A DNA stretch of 48,748 nucleotides from Syntrophaceae bacterium (GCA_003139775.1 PLGI01000124.1:1-48748), one strand, 5' to 3'. Positions 1 through 8,753 are shown, counted from the stretch's first letter. The notes: generated by a model not told the origin, from the sequence alone. A program made the numbers and translations.

Positions 1-85
1 TTTATTTATGAGGCAATAGGAATTACAAAATGTGAAATTAGGATTATTATTTAAAAACAGATATTGGGGTATTCGCTTCAGTATC

Positions 86-1498
86 TTATGGAATCTGGTA
101 ATTTTTCTCTAGAAATAATCTCAGGCAGGTATCGGCGACAGCTTCGTCATAAAGAATTCCCTTATTTTTCTTGATCTCTTCCAAGGCAGCCTTAATGCCC
201 AATGCCGGACGATAGGGACGGTGGGAAGCCATGGCCTCCACGACATCGGCCACAGCCATAATGCTGGCTTCTATGATAATTTCATCCCCTTTCAGATTTT
301 TTGGATAGCCGGATCCGTCAATCCTTTCATGATGCTGGTAAACAATTTGTGCCAACGGCCAAGGGGATTCCACATCCTTCAGCATCTCGTACCCAACCCG
401 GGAGTGCTCTTTTATCAGAGAAAATTCAATGTTTGTCAGCTTGGAAGGCTTCGACAATATCTCCGCGGGGATTGATAATTTTCCGATGTCATGGATGGAA
501 CCAGCCAACCGGATTCCGTTGATTTTATCCTGGGGTAACCCCATCTCCGTGGCAATGGCTCTGGCAAGGTCCGCAGACCTGATCTGATGACCGGACGTAT
601 AGGGATCTCTCATCTCTACGGCCGATACCATTACCTTAATGATTGTGCCAAACGCTTTGCGGAGACTTTCGAGGGTCAGCAGAAGTTTCTCCTCAGCCTG
701 TTTGCGCTCGGTAACGTCGCGTGCAATTCCTCTAAACCCCGTTGGTTTACCTGATGAATCTTTTTGTAACGATACAGATGCTTCAATGGATCTTTTAGTC
801 CCGTCTTTTCTTATAATCTGCCAATCGAATCCTTCGGTGGGTTCCCCTGTGTTGTAAACTTTATTAAACGCTTGAAAAAGTTTTTTTGAGTACTCTTTGT
901 CTGTATATTGACGGTTATTCATGCCCATCAATTCCTCTTTGGAGTAGCCAAGGTTTCGGCATAATGAATCGTTGAAAAAGGTAAAGTTACCAGCAAAATC
1001 AACCTCAAAATAACCTTCCTGGATGGTTTCAAGAATGGATCGATATTTTTCCTCACTTTGCCGCAGCGCTTCGAGCACAGCCTCCCTTTGGGATTCCGTC
1101 TGTTTTTGCCTGTTTTTAACTTCTACATCTTTTAATTCTCTGGCGATGGCCGGACAAAGACGGAACAAGTTACCCTTCATGATATAATCCTGGGCGCCTA
1201 AACGCATACATTCTACGGCTGTTTCTTCGCCCATAGTTCCGGATACAATTATGAGAGGAATGTCGATATTTGCTTCTTTTAATAGGGCAATGGCTGAGGG
1301 TGCATCGAATTCCGGCATTTTATAATCGCAAAGAATGATGTCCCATTGCTTCTCTTGGAGAGCTTTTTTCATGGCGGCAGTGGTTTCCACCCGCTCATAC
1401 ACCGGACTATATCCGCCTTTTTTCAGATTACGGATTATAAGCAGAGTATCGTCTTCCGAATCCTCAACTATTAATATCCGGAGTGATTGATCCTTCAT
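86..1498 (-). CDS. Response regulator with PAS sensor and HD-GYP output domain
   Basis: This is a 470-residue protein with three domains. Residues 1-125 are a receiver domain with acidic pocket E12/D13, phosphoacceptor D58 in CDYKMP and the conserved lysine K108. Residues 145-270 are a PAS/PAC domain ending in the usual DVTERKQAEEKL linker. Residues 275-465 are an HD-GYP domain with HDIGK and HHERIDGSGYP. HD-GYP domains of this type hydrolyse cyclic di-GMP, so a phosphorelay or a PAS ligand probably controls second-messenger breakdown here. There is no transmembrane segment, so it should be cytosolic. The ATG overlaps the stop of the upstream NAD(P)HX repair gene as ATGA, and an AAGGGG ribosome site sits 7 bases before it, which suggests translational coupling. 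No histidine kinase is adjacent, so its partner is unknown. Confidence 0.92.
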   Translation of the reverse strand: MKDQSLRILIVEDSEDDTLLIIRNLKKGGYSPVYERVETTAAMKKALQEKQWDIILCDYKMPEFDAPSAIALLKEANIDIPLIIVSGTMGEETAVECMRLGAQDYIMKGNLFRLCPAIARELKDVEVKNRQKQTESQREAVLEALRQSEEKYRSILETIQEGYFEVDFAGNFTFFNDSLCRNLGYSKEELMGMNNRQYTDKEYSKKLFQAFNKVYNTGEPTEGFDWQIIRKDGTKRSIEASVSLQKDSSGKPTGFRGIARDVTERKQAEEKLLLTLESLRKAFGTIIKVMVSAVEMRDPYTSGHQIRSADLARAIATEMGLPQDKINGIRLAGSIHDIGKLSIPAEILSKPSKLTNIEFSLIKEHSRVGYEMLKDVESPWPLAQIVYQHHERIDGSGYPKNLKGDEIIIEASIMAVADVVEAMASHRPYRPALGIKAALEEIKKNKGILYDEAVADTCLRLFLEKNYQIP

Positions 1499-3075
1499 AG
1501 AGTTGCCCCTTGTGCGTTGAACGGTTCATAATATTTTGCGTCAACAACTCCTGTACGGTCGTGCTTCAGCGCCTGCGGTAGAAATTCCATAATATCCTTT
1601 GCCGTGATACCGTCGGCGCCTTTTTTTGCCGCCGCCAAATCTCCGGCATAACCGTGTAAGAATACTCCCTTGCGTGCCGCCTCCTCAGGCTTTAATCCCA
1701 TTCCAAACATTGCCGCAATACAACCGGTGAGAACATCGCCCGAACCGGCTGTCGCCATCCCGGCGTTGCCGCTCAAATTGATATAAACGTTGCCACCTCT
1801 AGTGCCAATCAGTGAATGCGCGCCTTTCAAAATAATCGTGGATTTAAGTTTTTCTGTCGTTTCCAGCAAAACAGCGATTTTATTGCCGTTGATTTCCACA
1901 GCAGGCCTCCCGGTAAGCCGCGCCATTTCCCCCAGATGCGGCGTCAGAATTGTTGCTGCTTTCCGGCGGCGTAATATTTCCGGATTTTCCGCAATTGCGG
2001 TGAGACCATCGCCATCAATGAGCAGCGGCACTTTGATTATTGTTGCCAGCTCTTTGACGAGTTTTACCGTTTCTTCCTGTAAGGAGAGGCCGGGACCGAT
2101 GACGACCATATCCACTTTTGCCGCCGCCTTCAGTAATCCTCTTTTGTTCTTGAAGGCAATACTTCCCGCCGCTGTTTCTTCCTGCGGCAAATAAACAATT
2201 TCCCTGCCCCGCTTCGCTATAACAGGCACAACACCCCTAGGCGTGGCAAGCCGCGCGTAACCACCGCCCGATTTTAAAAAGGACATGGCCGCGAAATACG
2301 GAGCGCCATAGTAATTAGCCGCTCCCGCAATAAAAAGAACATCACCCGTTGAACCTTTATAAGTTTCGGCGGGTCGCGGCGATAAAGCCACATAATCATT
2401 GGTTGCAATTATTAGATTGTTGCTTTCAGTCAGCGAAGTCGGAAAGGAAATGTGACTGACAAATAATTCTCCGCCAAGTTCATAACCGGGATAAAGCATG
2501 TTACCGATTTTGGGCAAACCGAAAGTAACGGTATAATCAGCCCTAACAGCCGCTCCCATTACTTCGCCGGTATTGCCGTTAATGCCGGAAGAAATATCGA
2601 GAGATAAAACTTTCTTTTTGCTTTTGTTGATCAGCGCAATTACTTCTGCGGCCAATCCGGCGACAGGACGATCAAGGCCTGTGCCGAAAATGGCGTCAAT
2701 AATAGCGTCACAATGAGCAACATCCTTTTTGGCGGCCGCTGCGCCTTCCAGTTTAATCACCTCTATCGGCAGTCGCGCGATTATTGCGAAATTTGTTTTT
2801 GCCGCTCCCTGATACTTGCTGCCATCGCCAAGTAACAATACTTTTACGCGGCCGCCACCGGAATGAAGCAGGCGGGCGACGACCAACCCGTCACCGCCGT
2901 TATTGCCGGAACCGCAAAAGATGACAAATTTCTTATCGCGTATGCCGATTTTACTTTGCAGCACACTTACCGCGGCAATGCCGGCATTCTCCATCAGGAT
3001 TTCCTCGGCAATATCCAACTTCTCAATGGCATAGCGATCCATAAAACGCATTTCGTCAATACTGGCTATCTTCAT
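1495..3075 (-). CDS. nnrDE: Bifunctional NAD(P)H-hydrate epimerase / ADP-dependent NAD(P)H-hydrate dehydratase
   Basis: The enzyme repairs hydrated NADH and NADPH. The N-terminal half (about 1-215, YjeF_N fold) epimerises the R form of NAD(P)HX and shows GSGNNGGDG, FGTGLDRP and DISSGING. The C-terminal half (about 235-505, ribokinase-like) dehydrates the S form using ADP and shows LTPHLGEMARL and NAGMATAGSGDVLTG. The length matches the usual bacterial fusion, plus a tail of about 25 residues. Two ATG codons are adjacent at 3078 and 3075. The second is chosen because GGGGAG at 3082-3087 is then 6 bases away. The last bases overlap the HD-GYP gene start. The upstream side is divergent from a nitroreductase gene. 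Confidence 0.93.
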   Translation of the reverse strand: MKIASIDEMRFMDRYAIEKLDIAEEILMENAGIAAVSVLQSKIGIRDKKFVIFCGSGNNGGDGLVVARLLHSGGGRVKVLLLGDGSKYQGAAKTNFAIIARLPIEVIKLEGAAAAKKDVAHCDAIIDAIFGTGLDRPVAGLAAEVIALINKSKKKVLSLDISSGINGNTGEVMGAAVRADYTVTFGLPKIGNMLYPGYELGGELFVSHISFPTSLTESNNLIIATNDYVALSPRPAETYKGSTGDVLFIAGAANYYGAPYFAAMSFLKSGGGYARLATPRGVVPVIAKRGREIVYLPQEETAAGSIAFKNKRGLLKAAAKVDMVVIGPGLSLQEETVKLVKELATIIKVPLLIDGDGLTAIAENPEILRRRKAATILTPHLGEMARLTGRPAVEINGNKIAVLLETTEKLKSTIILKGAHSLIGTRGGNVYINLSGNAGMATAGSGDVLTGCIAAMFGMGLKPEEAARKGVFLHGYAGDLAAAKKGADGITAKDIMEFLPQALKHDRTGVVDAKYYEPFNAQGATL

Positions 3076-3103
3076 CATCGGCTCCCCGCGGGATTGAACA
3101 AGC

Positions 3104-3132
3104 TTTACAAAAATACTTTCTTTTAATATGAA
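3104..3132 (+). promoter_or_regulatory. Candidate sigma-70 promoter for the nitroreductase gene
   Basis: TTTACA at 3104-3109 and TATGAA at 3127-3132 are separated by 17 bases. They lie in the divergent gap between the NAD(P)HX repair gene and the nitroreductase gene, about 55 bases before the latter's start codon. The match is moderate and the region is A+T-rich, so chance is possible. Confidence 0.35.
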
Positions 3133-3186
3133 TTAATAATACATTTATAAAAGAATTTTGCCAACAACAATTTTGGAGGAAAATAT

Positions 3187-4032
3187 ATGCCGGCAATAAC
3201 CGAAATCATCAAAAAACGTCTCTCCTGTCGAACCTATTCGGAAAAACCAATTGAAGATAAAGTGCTACGGGAATTTTCCTACTCAATTAACGCTGTTCAT
3301 ACAGGGCCATTCGGCAATCAACCAAAATTTAAATTAATCAAGCTAACCTCATTAACGCCTCAGGCATGGAAACAATTGGGTACATACGGTGTAATTAAAA
3401 ATGCTCAATTTTTTCTTGTGGGCAGTGTTAAGAAAGGTAATCTGGCGATGGAAGACTACGGTTACTGTAAGGAGAAATTGATTCTACAGGCAACGGATTT
3501 AGGATTGGGAACGTGCTGGCTGGGCGGAACTTTCCAGATCAGCAGGTTTGCTCAAGCAATAGGTTTGCAGGAAGGTGAATTACTACCCACGATAAGCCCT
3601 GTCGGCTATCCAGCCCGTCAAAAATCATTTACGGAAAGAATGATGCGCTGGAACGCCGGCTCCGACAATAGAAAACCATGGTCTGATATTTTCTTTGCCG
3701 GAAATTTTTCACAATCATTGACGCAATCACAAGCAGGAAAATACGCGGAAGCGCTGGAGAACCTGCGGCTTGCTCCTTCAGCCTCCAACAAACAGCCCTG
3801 GCGTATTTTGCGGGATGTAAAACAAAATACTTTCCATTTCTACCTTTCACGCGCTTTTGGTTACAATTTGCTGAGGAACGTTTCTTTACAAGATATTGAT
3901 CTAGGCATTGCGATGTGTCATTTCGCGTTAACCGCGCAAGAGACAGGCCTTAAGGGAAGATGGCAAATTGATGCCGCTGCTCCTGCTAATAAATCACTGG
4001 ATTACACAGCCACATGGCAGGATAATAACTGA
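3187..4032 (+). CDS. Nitroreductase family protein, TM1586-like
   Basis: This 281-residue flavoprotein belongs to the putative nitroreductase group related to Thermotoga TM1586, in which two nitroreductase-like halves form one chain. The first half begins with the typical RLSCRTYSEKPI flavin-phosphate contact and has GLGTCWLGG. The second half has LRLAPSASNKQPWR, the second flavin-contact motif, and ends near GLKGRWQI. A GGAGG site at 3176-3180 sits 6 bases before the ATG. No membrane segment or signal peptide is seen, so it is cytosolic. The physiological substrate cannot be read from sequence; family members reduce nitro compounds or quinones with NAD(P)H. It is a single gene converging on the alcohol dehydrogenase gene, with 8 bases between their ends. 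Confidence 0.85.
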   Translation: MPAITEIIKKRLSCRTYSEKPIEDKVLREFSYSINAVHTGPFGNQPKFKLIKLTSLTPQAWKQLGTYGVIKNAQFFLVGSVKKGNLAMEDYGYCKEKLILQATDLGLGTCWLGGTFQISRFAQAIGLQEGELLPTISPVGYPARQKSFTERMMRWNAGSDNRKPWSDIFFAGNFSQSLTQSQAGKYAEALENLRLAPSASNKQPWRILRDVKQNTFHFYLSRAFGYNLLRNVSLQDIDLGIAMCHFALTAQETGLKGRWQIDAAAPANKSLDYTATWQDNN

Positions 4033-4040
4033 AAACAAGA

Positions 4041-5069
4041 TCAACTGATTTTCAAAACTTTGGCGCCGCGGATATTGCCTTCTTTTAATTCAATGAGAGC
4101 GCGATTGGCTTCGTTAAGCGGATATTCTTCCACTTCCGGTATTATTGGTATTAGAGCGGCCAGAGCTAAAAATTCTTCAATATCACGGCGTGTCACATTG
4201 GCTACACTTTTTATTTCTTTTTCCAGCCAAAGATGATTGCCATAGTCCAGTTTCAGAAGATAATTTTTATCCCTGTCTTCTTTGCGAATCGCGTTAATTA
4301 TCAGCCTTCCGGCCGGTTCCAAATTGTTTAAAGCCTCTACAATCGTTTCCCACACAGGCGTCGTATCGATAATGGCATTAAGCTTCTTCGGCGATTCCGC
4401 GCTTAAATCCCCTGCCCAGACAGCGCCCAATTCACGGGCAAAAGTTTGTTCATCTTTATTGCGGGCGAAAACGAATATTTCCGTGTGAGGGTAGCGGTAA
4501 TGAACCATCTTTAAAACCAGATGAGCGGAAGCGCCAAATCCAGCTAGTCCAAGACGCTGTCCATCGGCTAAATTGGCCAATCGAAGAGAACGATATCCTA
4601 TAGCTCCGGCGCACAATAGCGGCGCTGCCTGAACATCGGAAAAAACATCCGGAATGGCAAAAGCGAAATCCTCCGCTATCACCAGATATTGGGCATAACC
4701 GCCGTGGACATCCCTGCCGGTTGCTCTAAAATCGCTGCAGAGATTTTCATTTTCGGAAATACACGCCGGGCATTGGCCACAGGCATAGTTAATCCAACCT
4801 ATTCCAACTCTCGTTCCAACTTCAAATTTTCGTGCCAGCTTACCGCGATTGGCAACAATGCCGACCGCTTGATGCCCTAAAATAACAGGTAGTCTCGCCG
4901 GAGGAGTTCGTCCTTCAATCTCGTCTAATTCCGTATGACAAATGCCGCAGGCGGATATTTTAACCAGGATTTCCCCGGCCCCAAATACAGGATTAGGCAC
5001 TTCAACCATTTTCAGGGGCTGTTTGTTTTCTTCTAAATTCGTTATCTTCTCTAAGATTGCCGCTTTCAT
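4041..5069 (-). CDS. Zinc-dependent alcohol dehydrogenase family protein
   Basis: The protein is a medium-chain dehydrogenase of 342 residues. The catalytic zinc motif CGICHTELDE and the GHQAVG segment are near the N terminus. Four cysteines in CGQCPACISENENLC form the structural zinc site. The cofactor fold shows GFGASAHL, a variant glycine motif typical of one bacterial zinc alcohol dehydrogenase subfamily. It likely interconverts an alcohol and an aldehyde with NAD(P)H; the substrate is not evident. An upstream in-frame start at 5087 exists, but the ATG at 5069 is preceded by GGAGGGG at 5076-5082 with 6-base spacing, so that start is used. It ends 8 bases from the convergent nitroreductase gene. 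Confidence 0.88.
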   Translation of the reverse strand: MKAAILEKITNLEENKQPLKMVEVPNPVFGAGEILVKISACGICHTELDEIEGRTPPARLPVILGHQAVGIVANRGKLARKFEVGTRVGIGWINYACGQCPACISENENLCSDFRATGRDVHGGYAQYLVIAEDFAFAIPDVFSDVQAAPLLCAGAIGYRSLRLANLADGQRLGLAGFGASAHLVLKMVHYRYPHTEIFVFARNKDEQTFARELGAVWAGDLSAESPKKLNAIIDTTPVWETIVEALNNLEPAGRLIINAIRKEDRDKNYLLKLDYGNHLWLEKEIKSVANVTRRDIEEFLALAALIPIIPEVEEYPLNEANRALIELKEGNIRGAKVLKIS

Positions 5070-5122
5070 TTCGTACCCCTCCATCAATTAATTTAACCGG
5101 GTAGCGGATAGCAGTGGAGCCC

Positions 5123-5142
5123 CCTCCGGCAAAAGCCGGAGG
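5123..5142. repeat. GC-rich hairpin, possible terminator after the aldolase gene
   Basis: CCTCCGGC and GCCGGAGG form an 8-bp perfect stem around a 4-base loop, in the 105-base gap between the alcohol dehydrogenase start and the aldolase stop. There is no clear T tract on either strand, so it may be a palindromic intergenic repeat rather than a terminator. Confidence 0.5.
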
Positions 5143-5174
5143 ATTCCAAACCGCGGGATTAAAGTCGATTTTCT

Positions 5175-6569
5175 TCAACCCTTCAGGGCAGCAGGCAGTT
5201 CCAAAGGTACATCGACTGGCTGAACATATTTTTCAATGGTTTTTTGCGTCGCCGTCACTTTGAGTTTATCAAATAAAAAAGTGAATTGTTTTTCTAATTC
5301 AGCGCCCAATTTATTGCGCGTCTCAGCCGGCAGATGCCACATTTCCAATTTGAAAGGACCAAATCCTTTTTTACGCGTCTTGTAAATAAACTGTTCCTCG
5401 GTATCCTTTTCTTTCCACTCGTTTTTCATTTCATTTTTACAATATTCATAAATTTTTTCTTTTAAATTTTGGGGGAAATTAGAACTGTCGTAAATTATAT
5501 TTTGGAAACCGGTAGCCAGATGAATTTCGGCCGTGCCCATCGCCGGAAATCTGTCAAAGGCTTCATCGGGAAGAGTGGATGCGCCGTGTTGAACGGCTCC
5601 GGAAAGGCCGTATTGAGATCGCGCCAGTTCAGATAACTTTTGCAAAACTGCAAAATCAATTTTAACTTTGGCCACACTGCCATCCGCCAGAGGAACGCCT
5701 CCGTGCGTTGTTCCCGTCTGGACGCTGATTTTACTTATACCTTTAAGTGATTCACCGCCCTTTTTGAGTTCTTCCAGATACCCTTCCATAAAGGCCTGGA
5801 GTTCTTCCACTGTACTGTTTTTCCCGCCGACCTCGCCGATCTCTCCGCCTACGGATACGGTAATCCTTTCAGGCTCTAAATCACGGATCATTGTGGTAAG
5901 CTCCGCCGCGAGGCTGTAGTTTGTCTTTTGCTGTTCTTTGACGGTTGCCTTTGTCAAGTCCACCAGAGTGGAAGTGTCTATATCAATATTGTAAAATCCG
6001 GCTTCAATGGCTTCCCAAATTAAATTTTTTACCGCTTGTGTTTCTTTAGCCGCATCGACGGCAAATTTCTTGGCATTTATCTGAAAATGATCTCCCTGCA
6101 GGAAAATCGGTCCACTGTACCCGGTCTTGATCGCGGCGGCAGTTACAGCACAAATATATTCAATCGGTCTCTGTGAAGTATAGTCAATTTCCGAACGTGC
6201 AATTTCGAAAATAACCGGGCCGACCTGCCCTTTAATTGCCGCGCGAAAAACAGCTTGAGCCGCATCGTAAGTTAGACCCCGGATGTTAATCGCGGGAACG
6301 GTGAAGCCCTTTATCTCTCCCCTTCCCATAGCCTCATAAAGAGGTTGAATTGAAGCGGACATAATACCACTTGCAACTCCGGCACGTCGAATCAGCCAGC
6401 GGGCTGCTTCCTGAGTTGCCTGATCGGGACTAAATACCGCCGTGTAAATCAAGTCATCAATCAATTCATTTTTAAGTTTTGCTTCATCCAGAATGCGCAC
6501 ATCATTGCCATCCAGTTCCACAATTTTCACACATTCATTTAGTAATTGCTTCTTGTCTTCATAAATCAT
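5175..6569 (-). CDS. Class II fructose-bisphosphate aldolase (long form)
   Basis: This 464-residue protein resembles the class II, metal-dependent aldolase family. Visible segments are FTVPAINIRG, the metal-site region LQGDHFQI, SVQTGTTHGGVPLADG, and the HGAST/AEIHLATGF motif near residue 350. It is longer than the usual 280-360 residue class II enzymes, with an extra N-terminal helical region and an extended C terminus. That fits a subfamily found in anaerobic bacteria. The likely reaction is reversible condensation of dihydroxyacetone phosphate and glyceraldehyde 3-phosphate. The start at 6569 has GAGGAG at 6575-6580, 5 bases away, and is preferred over an in-frame upstream start at 6584. 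Fructose-1,6-bisphosphatase lies directly upstream on the same strand, which supports a gluconeogenic role. A tagatose-bisphosphate aldolase activity cannot be excluded. Confidence 0.78.
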   Translation of the reverse strand: MIYEDKKQLLNECVKIVELDGNDVRILDEAKLKNELIDDLIYTAVFSPDQATQEAARWLIRRAGVASGIMSASIQPLYEAMGRGEIKGFTVPAINIRGLTYDAAQAVFRAAIKGQVGPVIFEIARSEIDYTSQRPIEYICAVTAAAIKTGYSGPIFLQGDHFQINAKKFAVDAAKETQAVKNLIWEAIEAGFYNIDIDTSTLVDLTKATVKEQQKTNYSLAAELTTMIRDLEPERITVSVGGEIGEVGGKNSTVEELQAFMEGYLEELKKGGESLKGISKISVQTGTTHGGVPLADGSVAKVKIDFAVLQKLSELARSQYGLSGAVQHGASTLPDEAFDRFPAMGTAEIHLATGFQNIIYDSSNFPQNLKEKIYEYCKNEMKNEWKEKDTEEQFIYKTRKKGFGPFKLEMWHLPAETRNKLGAELEKQFTFLFDKLKVTATQKTIEKYVQPVDVPLELPAALKG

Positions 6570-6622
6570 AATTACTCCTCGCAATATGTACTATTAGTGA
6601 AACACCAATTCTAATGAGACCC

Positions 6623-6717
6623 AAACTTCAGAAACAAAGTGCTCTGAAGTTTGCTGGTCGAATTATCCCGCAAAGCGGAGGAATAATAACAAAAAGCAAG
6701 CTTTTGGTTATTATTCC
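6623..6717. repeat. Composite palindromic repeat, copy A
   Basis: A 10-bp perfect stem AAACTTCAGA/TCTGAAGTTT (6623-6632 and 6643-6652) is followed by GTCGAATTATCCCGC. A long hairpin then runs from 6680 to 6717: GGAATAATAAC pairs with GTTATTATTCC, with an inner AAAAGC/GCTTTT stem and one mismatch, about 17 pairs in all. Its right arm touches the fructose-bisphosphatase stop codon, so it probably also stops or stabilises that transcript. The same layout of hairpin followed by a TTGAAC..TCCCGC block recurs at 15410-15457 and 17305-17354. Confidence 0.6.
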
Positions 6718-7655
6718 TATGATGATAAGAATTTTTTTGCCATTTGCACTTCGGTAACACTACCGATATAAATCGGCGAGAGCTGATTAACATTTTCTAT
6801 TTTTATTGACAAAATATCCTGATTGCCGTCGGTCGCAAGGCCTCCGGCTTGCTCCATAATAAACGCCATGGGCTGCAATTCAAACAGCAGGCGCAACTTT
6901 CCCTGGGGAGATTTTTTCAGAGCGGGATAAGTAAACACGCCGCCTTTTTTTATCAGGATTTGATTAATGTCGGGAACAAAACCGCCGCTGTAACGCAATT
7001 TATAACCGTCTTTTTCCAGTTGTTCGACAAATTTAAGATGTTCCGGCATCCAGTCACGGCGCAGTCCACCCGGCGAAAAAATTGATCCCTTCTCCTTCAG
7101 CATGATATTTTCTTGAGATAAAATATACTCGCCTTCACGATCTAGAACAAATTCATGCGCGCCTTTCCCTGCTGAATAAATCATCGTAATCAGCGGACCA
7201 TAAGTAATATAAAGCGCGGCTACCATTGTTTTTCTGCCAATATCCAGAACGGAATCTTTATGAATGCCTATAATCGTTCCGATAGCCAAATTACTATCGA
7301 CAAGTGATGAACCATCGAGTGGATCAGCCGTTACAATATACTTTTCTTTGCCGGTGCCGATTTTAACTATATCTTCCAACTCTTCCGAAGCGTATTCCCG
7401 CACGAAACCGGAAAATTGCAATTTGTTTCTCATTATATCATCGGAAATGCGATCCAGTGCCAGTTGCTCATCACCATAAACATTTTGGAATCCGGCGAGT
7501 TTTCTGTTGGACTCATGAATCTTCGCGGAAATATATTTACCGACTACGGCAATTTGCCAGATAAGGCGGCGCAATTCTACTTCCACGCCTTCCAGCCACA
7601 TATGCCGTCTTAAATCAATCAAGTTCTTTGTGTAATCGCTGATTCCTTCTCCCAT
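6717..7655 (-). CDS. fbp: Fructose-1,6-bisphosphatase, class I
   Basis: The 312-residue enzyme removes the 1-phosphate from fructose 1,6-bisphosphate, the committed gluconeogenic step. The metal and substrate motif DPLDGSSLVDSN is present with the following GTIIGI. Further family segments are GPLITMIYSAGKGAHEF, LRYSGGFVPDINQIL and LLFELQPMAFIMEQAGG. The size is near the usual 320-340 residues. The ORF extends to 7727, but AGGAGG at 7661-7666 lies 5 bases before the ATG at 7655, giving a start MGEGISDYTK. It is followed by the aldolase gene after about 150 bases that contain a palindromic repeat, so the two may be transcribed together but are not tightly coupled. Confidence 0.93.
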   Translation of the reverse strand: MGEGISDYTKNLIDLRRHMWLEGVEVELRRLIWQIAVVGKYISAKIHESNRKLAGFQNVYGDEQLALDRISDDIMRNKLQFSGFVREYASEELEDIVKIGTGKEKYIVTADPLDGSSLVDSNLAIGTIIGIHKDSVLDIGRKTMVAALYITYGPLITMIYSAGKGAHEFVLDREGEYILSQENIMLKEKGSIFSPGGLRRDWMPEHLKFVEQLEKDGYKLRYSGGFVPDINQILIKKGGVFTYPALKKSPQGKLRLLFELQPMAFIMEQAGGLATDGNQDILSIKIENVNQLSPIYIGSVTEVQMAKKFLSS

Positions 7656-7872
7656 ATCAGCCTCCTTTTTTTGCATAAATATCAATGGGTTACGTCTATA
7701 ATTCTTGCGCAAGTAAATATATTTCAACCAGTTCTAATTAACAGTTCTGTTTAGCATTATCAACTGAGCAAATCACCCTTATTTATTAACCAATATTCAT
7801 TATCATTACAAGCAAATATTTATAAAGATATTATTGCTTAGACAACTAAAGACCGCGTTAAATACAGCCTGA

Positions 7873-8523
7873 TTATTTCGGGTAGCCGACCGTCTGCGAC
7901 AGAACAATCTTTTGATTATCACGAAGCTGCATGGCTTTTGCCAGAACATCTCTATCGATCGAACCTCTGACGACAGTTGCCAGACCTTCCGAAGCGCAGT
8001 ATAAATAAACATTCTGCGCAATGAACGCGGTATCCGCCGCTGAATAGAAGTTTCTTTCCTCCGCGTTACCGCCGCCCATTCTGGAATAATCGGCAACATA
8101 TATTAAATTTACAGGCGCGTCTTTTACAAACGTTTGCTTGCCCGTTAGCTCCCGGATATCCTGATTGATAACCGGTTGCAAAACGCGCTCTTTGGCATCG
8201 TAAAGATAGAGGCCGTCGGCCATGGCAACATAGATATCAACTTCTTGCCAATTCACGGCGGAAGGAGCAGTGCGCCGCCCTGACTCCGGCCTGTTAATTC
8301 CATAGGCCGCCCAGAGCAGATTAGAAAGAACTTCTACCGGCAGTTTTTTTGTGCTGAAATCCCTTGATGATTTTCTGGCCTGCAGAGATTGCATTAACGA
8401 TTTCCCGCTATTCAAATTCGGCGGCGGCAGCTTAATCGGTAATAATTCCGCCGCCCATGATGATGTAATAAGAGAAACTATAATCAACGCTACCGTGCCT
8501 GTTAAAAATGATTTCTTAAACAT
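7873..8523 (-). CDS. Exported SagB-like nitroreductase family protein
   Basis: This is a 216-residue protein. Residues 1-24 are a signal peptide: MFKK, a hydrophobic core, then SSWAA, with likely cleavage after the second A. The mature part resembles SagB/ThcOx-type nitroreductases, with RKSSRDFSTKKLP as the flavin-phosphate contact, LLWAAYGINRPESGRRTAPSA, the DGLYLYD segment and a C-terminal VGYPK. An AGGAGGG site lies 5 bases before the ATG. The fold would bind FMN, so export as a folded protein or periplasmic flavin loading would be required. No twin-arginine motif is seen, so the export route is unclear. The substrate is unknown. It stands alone, with more than 200 bases of non-coding sequence on each side. 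Confidence 0.8.
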   Translation of the reverse strand: MFKKSFLTGTVALIIVSLITSSWAAELLPIKLPPPNLNSGKSLMQSLQARKSSRDFSTKKLPVEVLSNLLWAAYGINRPESGRRTAPSAVNWQEVDIYVAMADGLYLYDAKERVLQPVINQDIRELTGKQTFVKDAPVNLIYVADYSRMGGGNAEERNFYSAADTAFIAQNVYLYCASEGLATVVRGSIDRDVLAKAMQLRDNQKIVLSQTVGYPK

Positions 8524-8647
8524 GACAAGCCCTCCTGATTTTCTAAAGAATGTTTAATATTATTTTACTCCTTAATCACTTCCATCACCATTATTATATG
8601 CTTTGCTCTTTTTCACCTTTTTCTGACTATTCTTTGATGGAACTTGG

Positions 8648-8723
8648 CTAGTTCAATCTTGTAGATTGAACTAGAAAGTTTATATCAAGATCAAATAAAT
8701 GGTTCAATCAGAATGATTAAACC
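8648..8723. repeat. Two palindromic hairpins of the GTTCAA family
   Basis: CTAGTTCAATCT and AGATTGAACTAG (8648-8659 and 8663-8674) make a perfect 12-bp stem with a 3-base loop. A second, imperfect stem GGTTCAATC/GATTAAACC lies at 8701-8723. Both are in the 230-base gap before the exported nitroreductase gene. The GTTCAA/TTGAAC core returns in hairpins at 40541-40612. No T tract follows, so these look like REP-type repeats rather than terminators. Confidence 0.65.
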
Positions 8724-8753
8724 AGCAGAATAACAATGCTCGACAGTTTTAAT

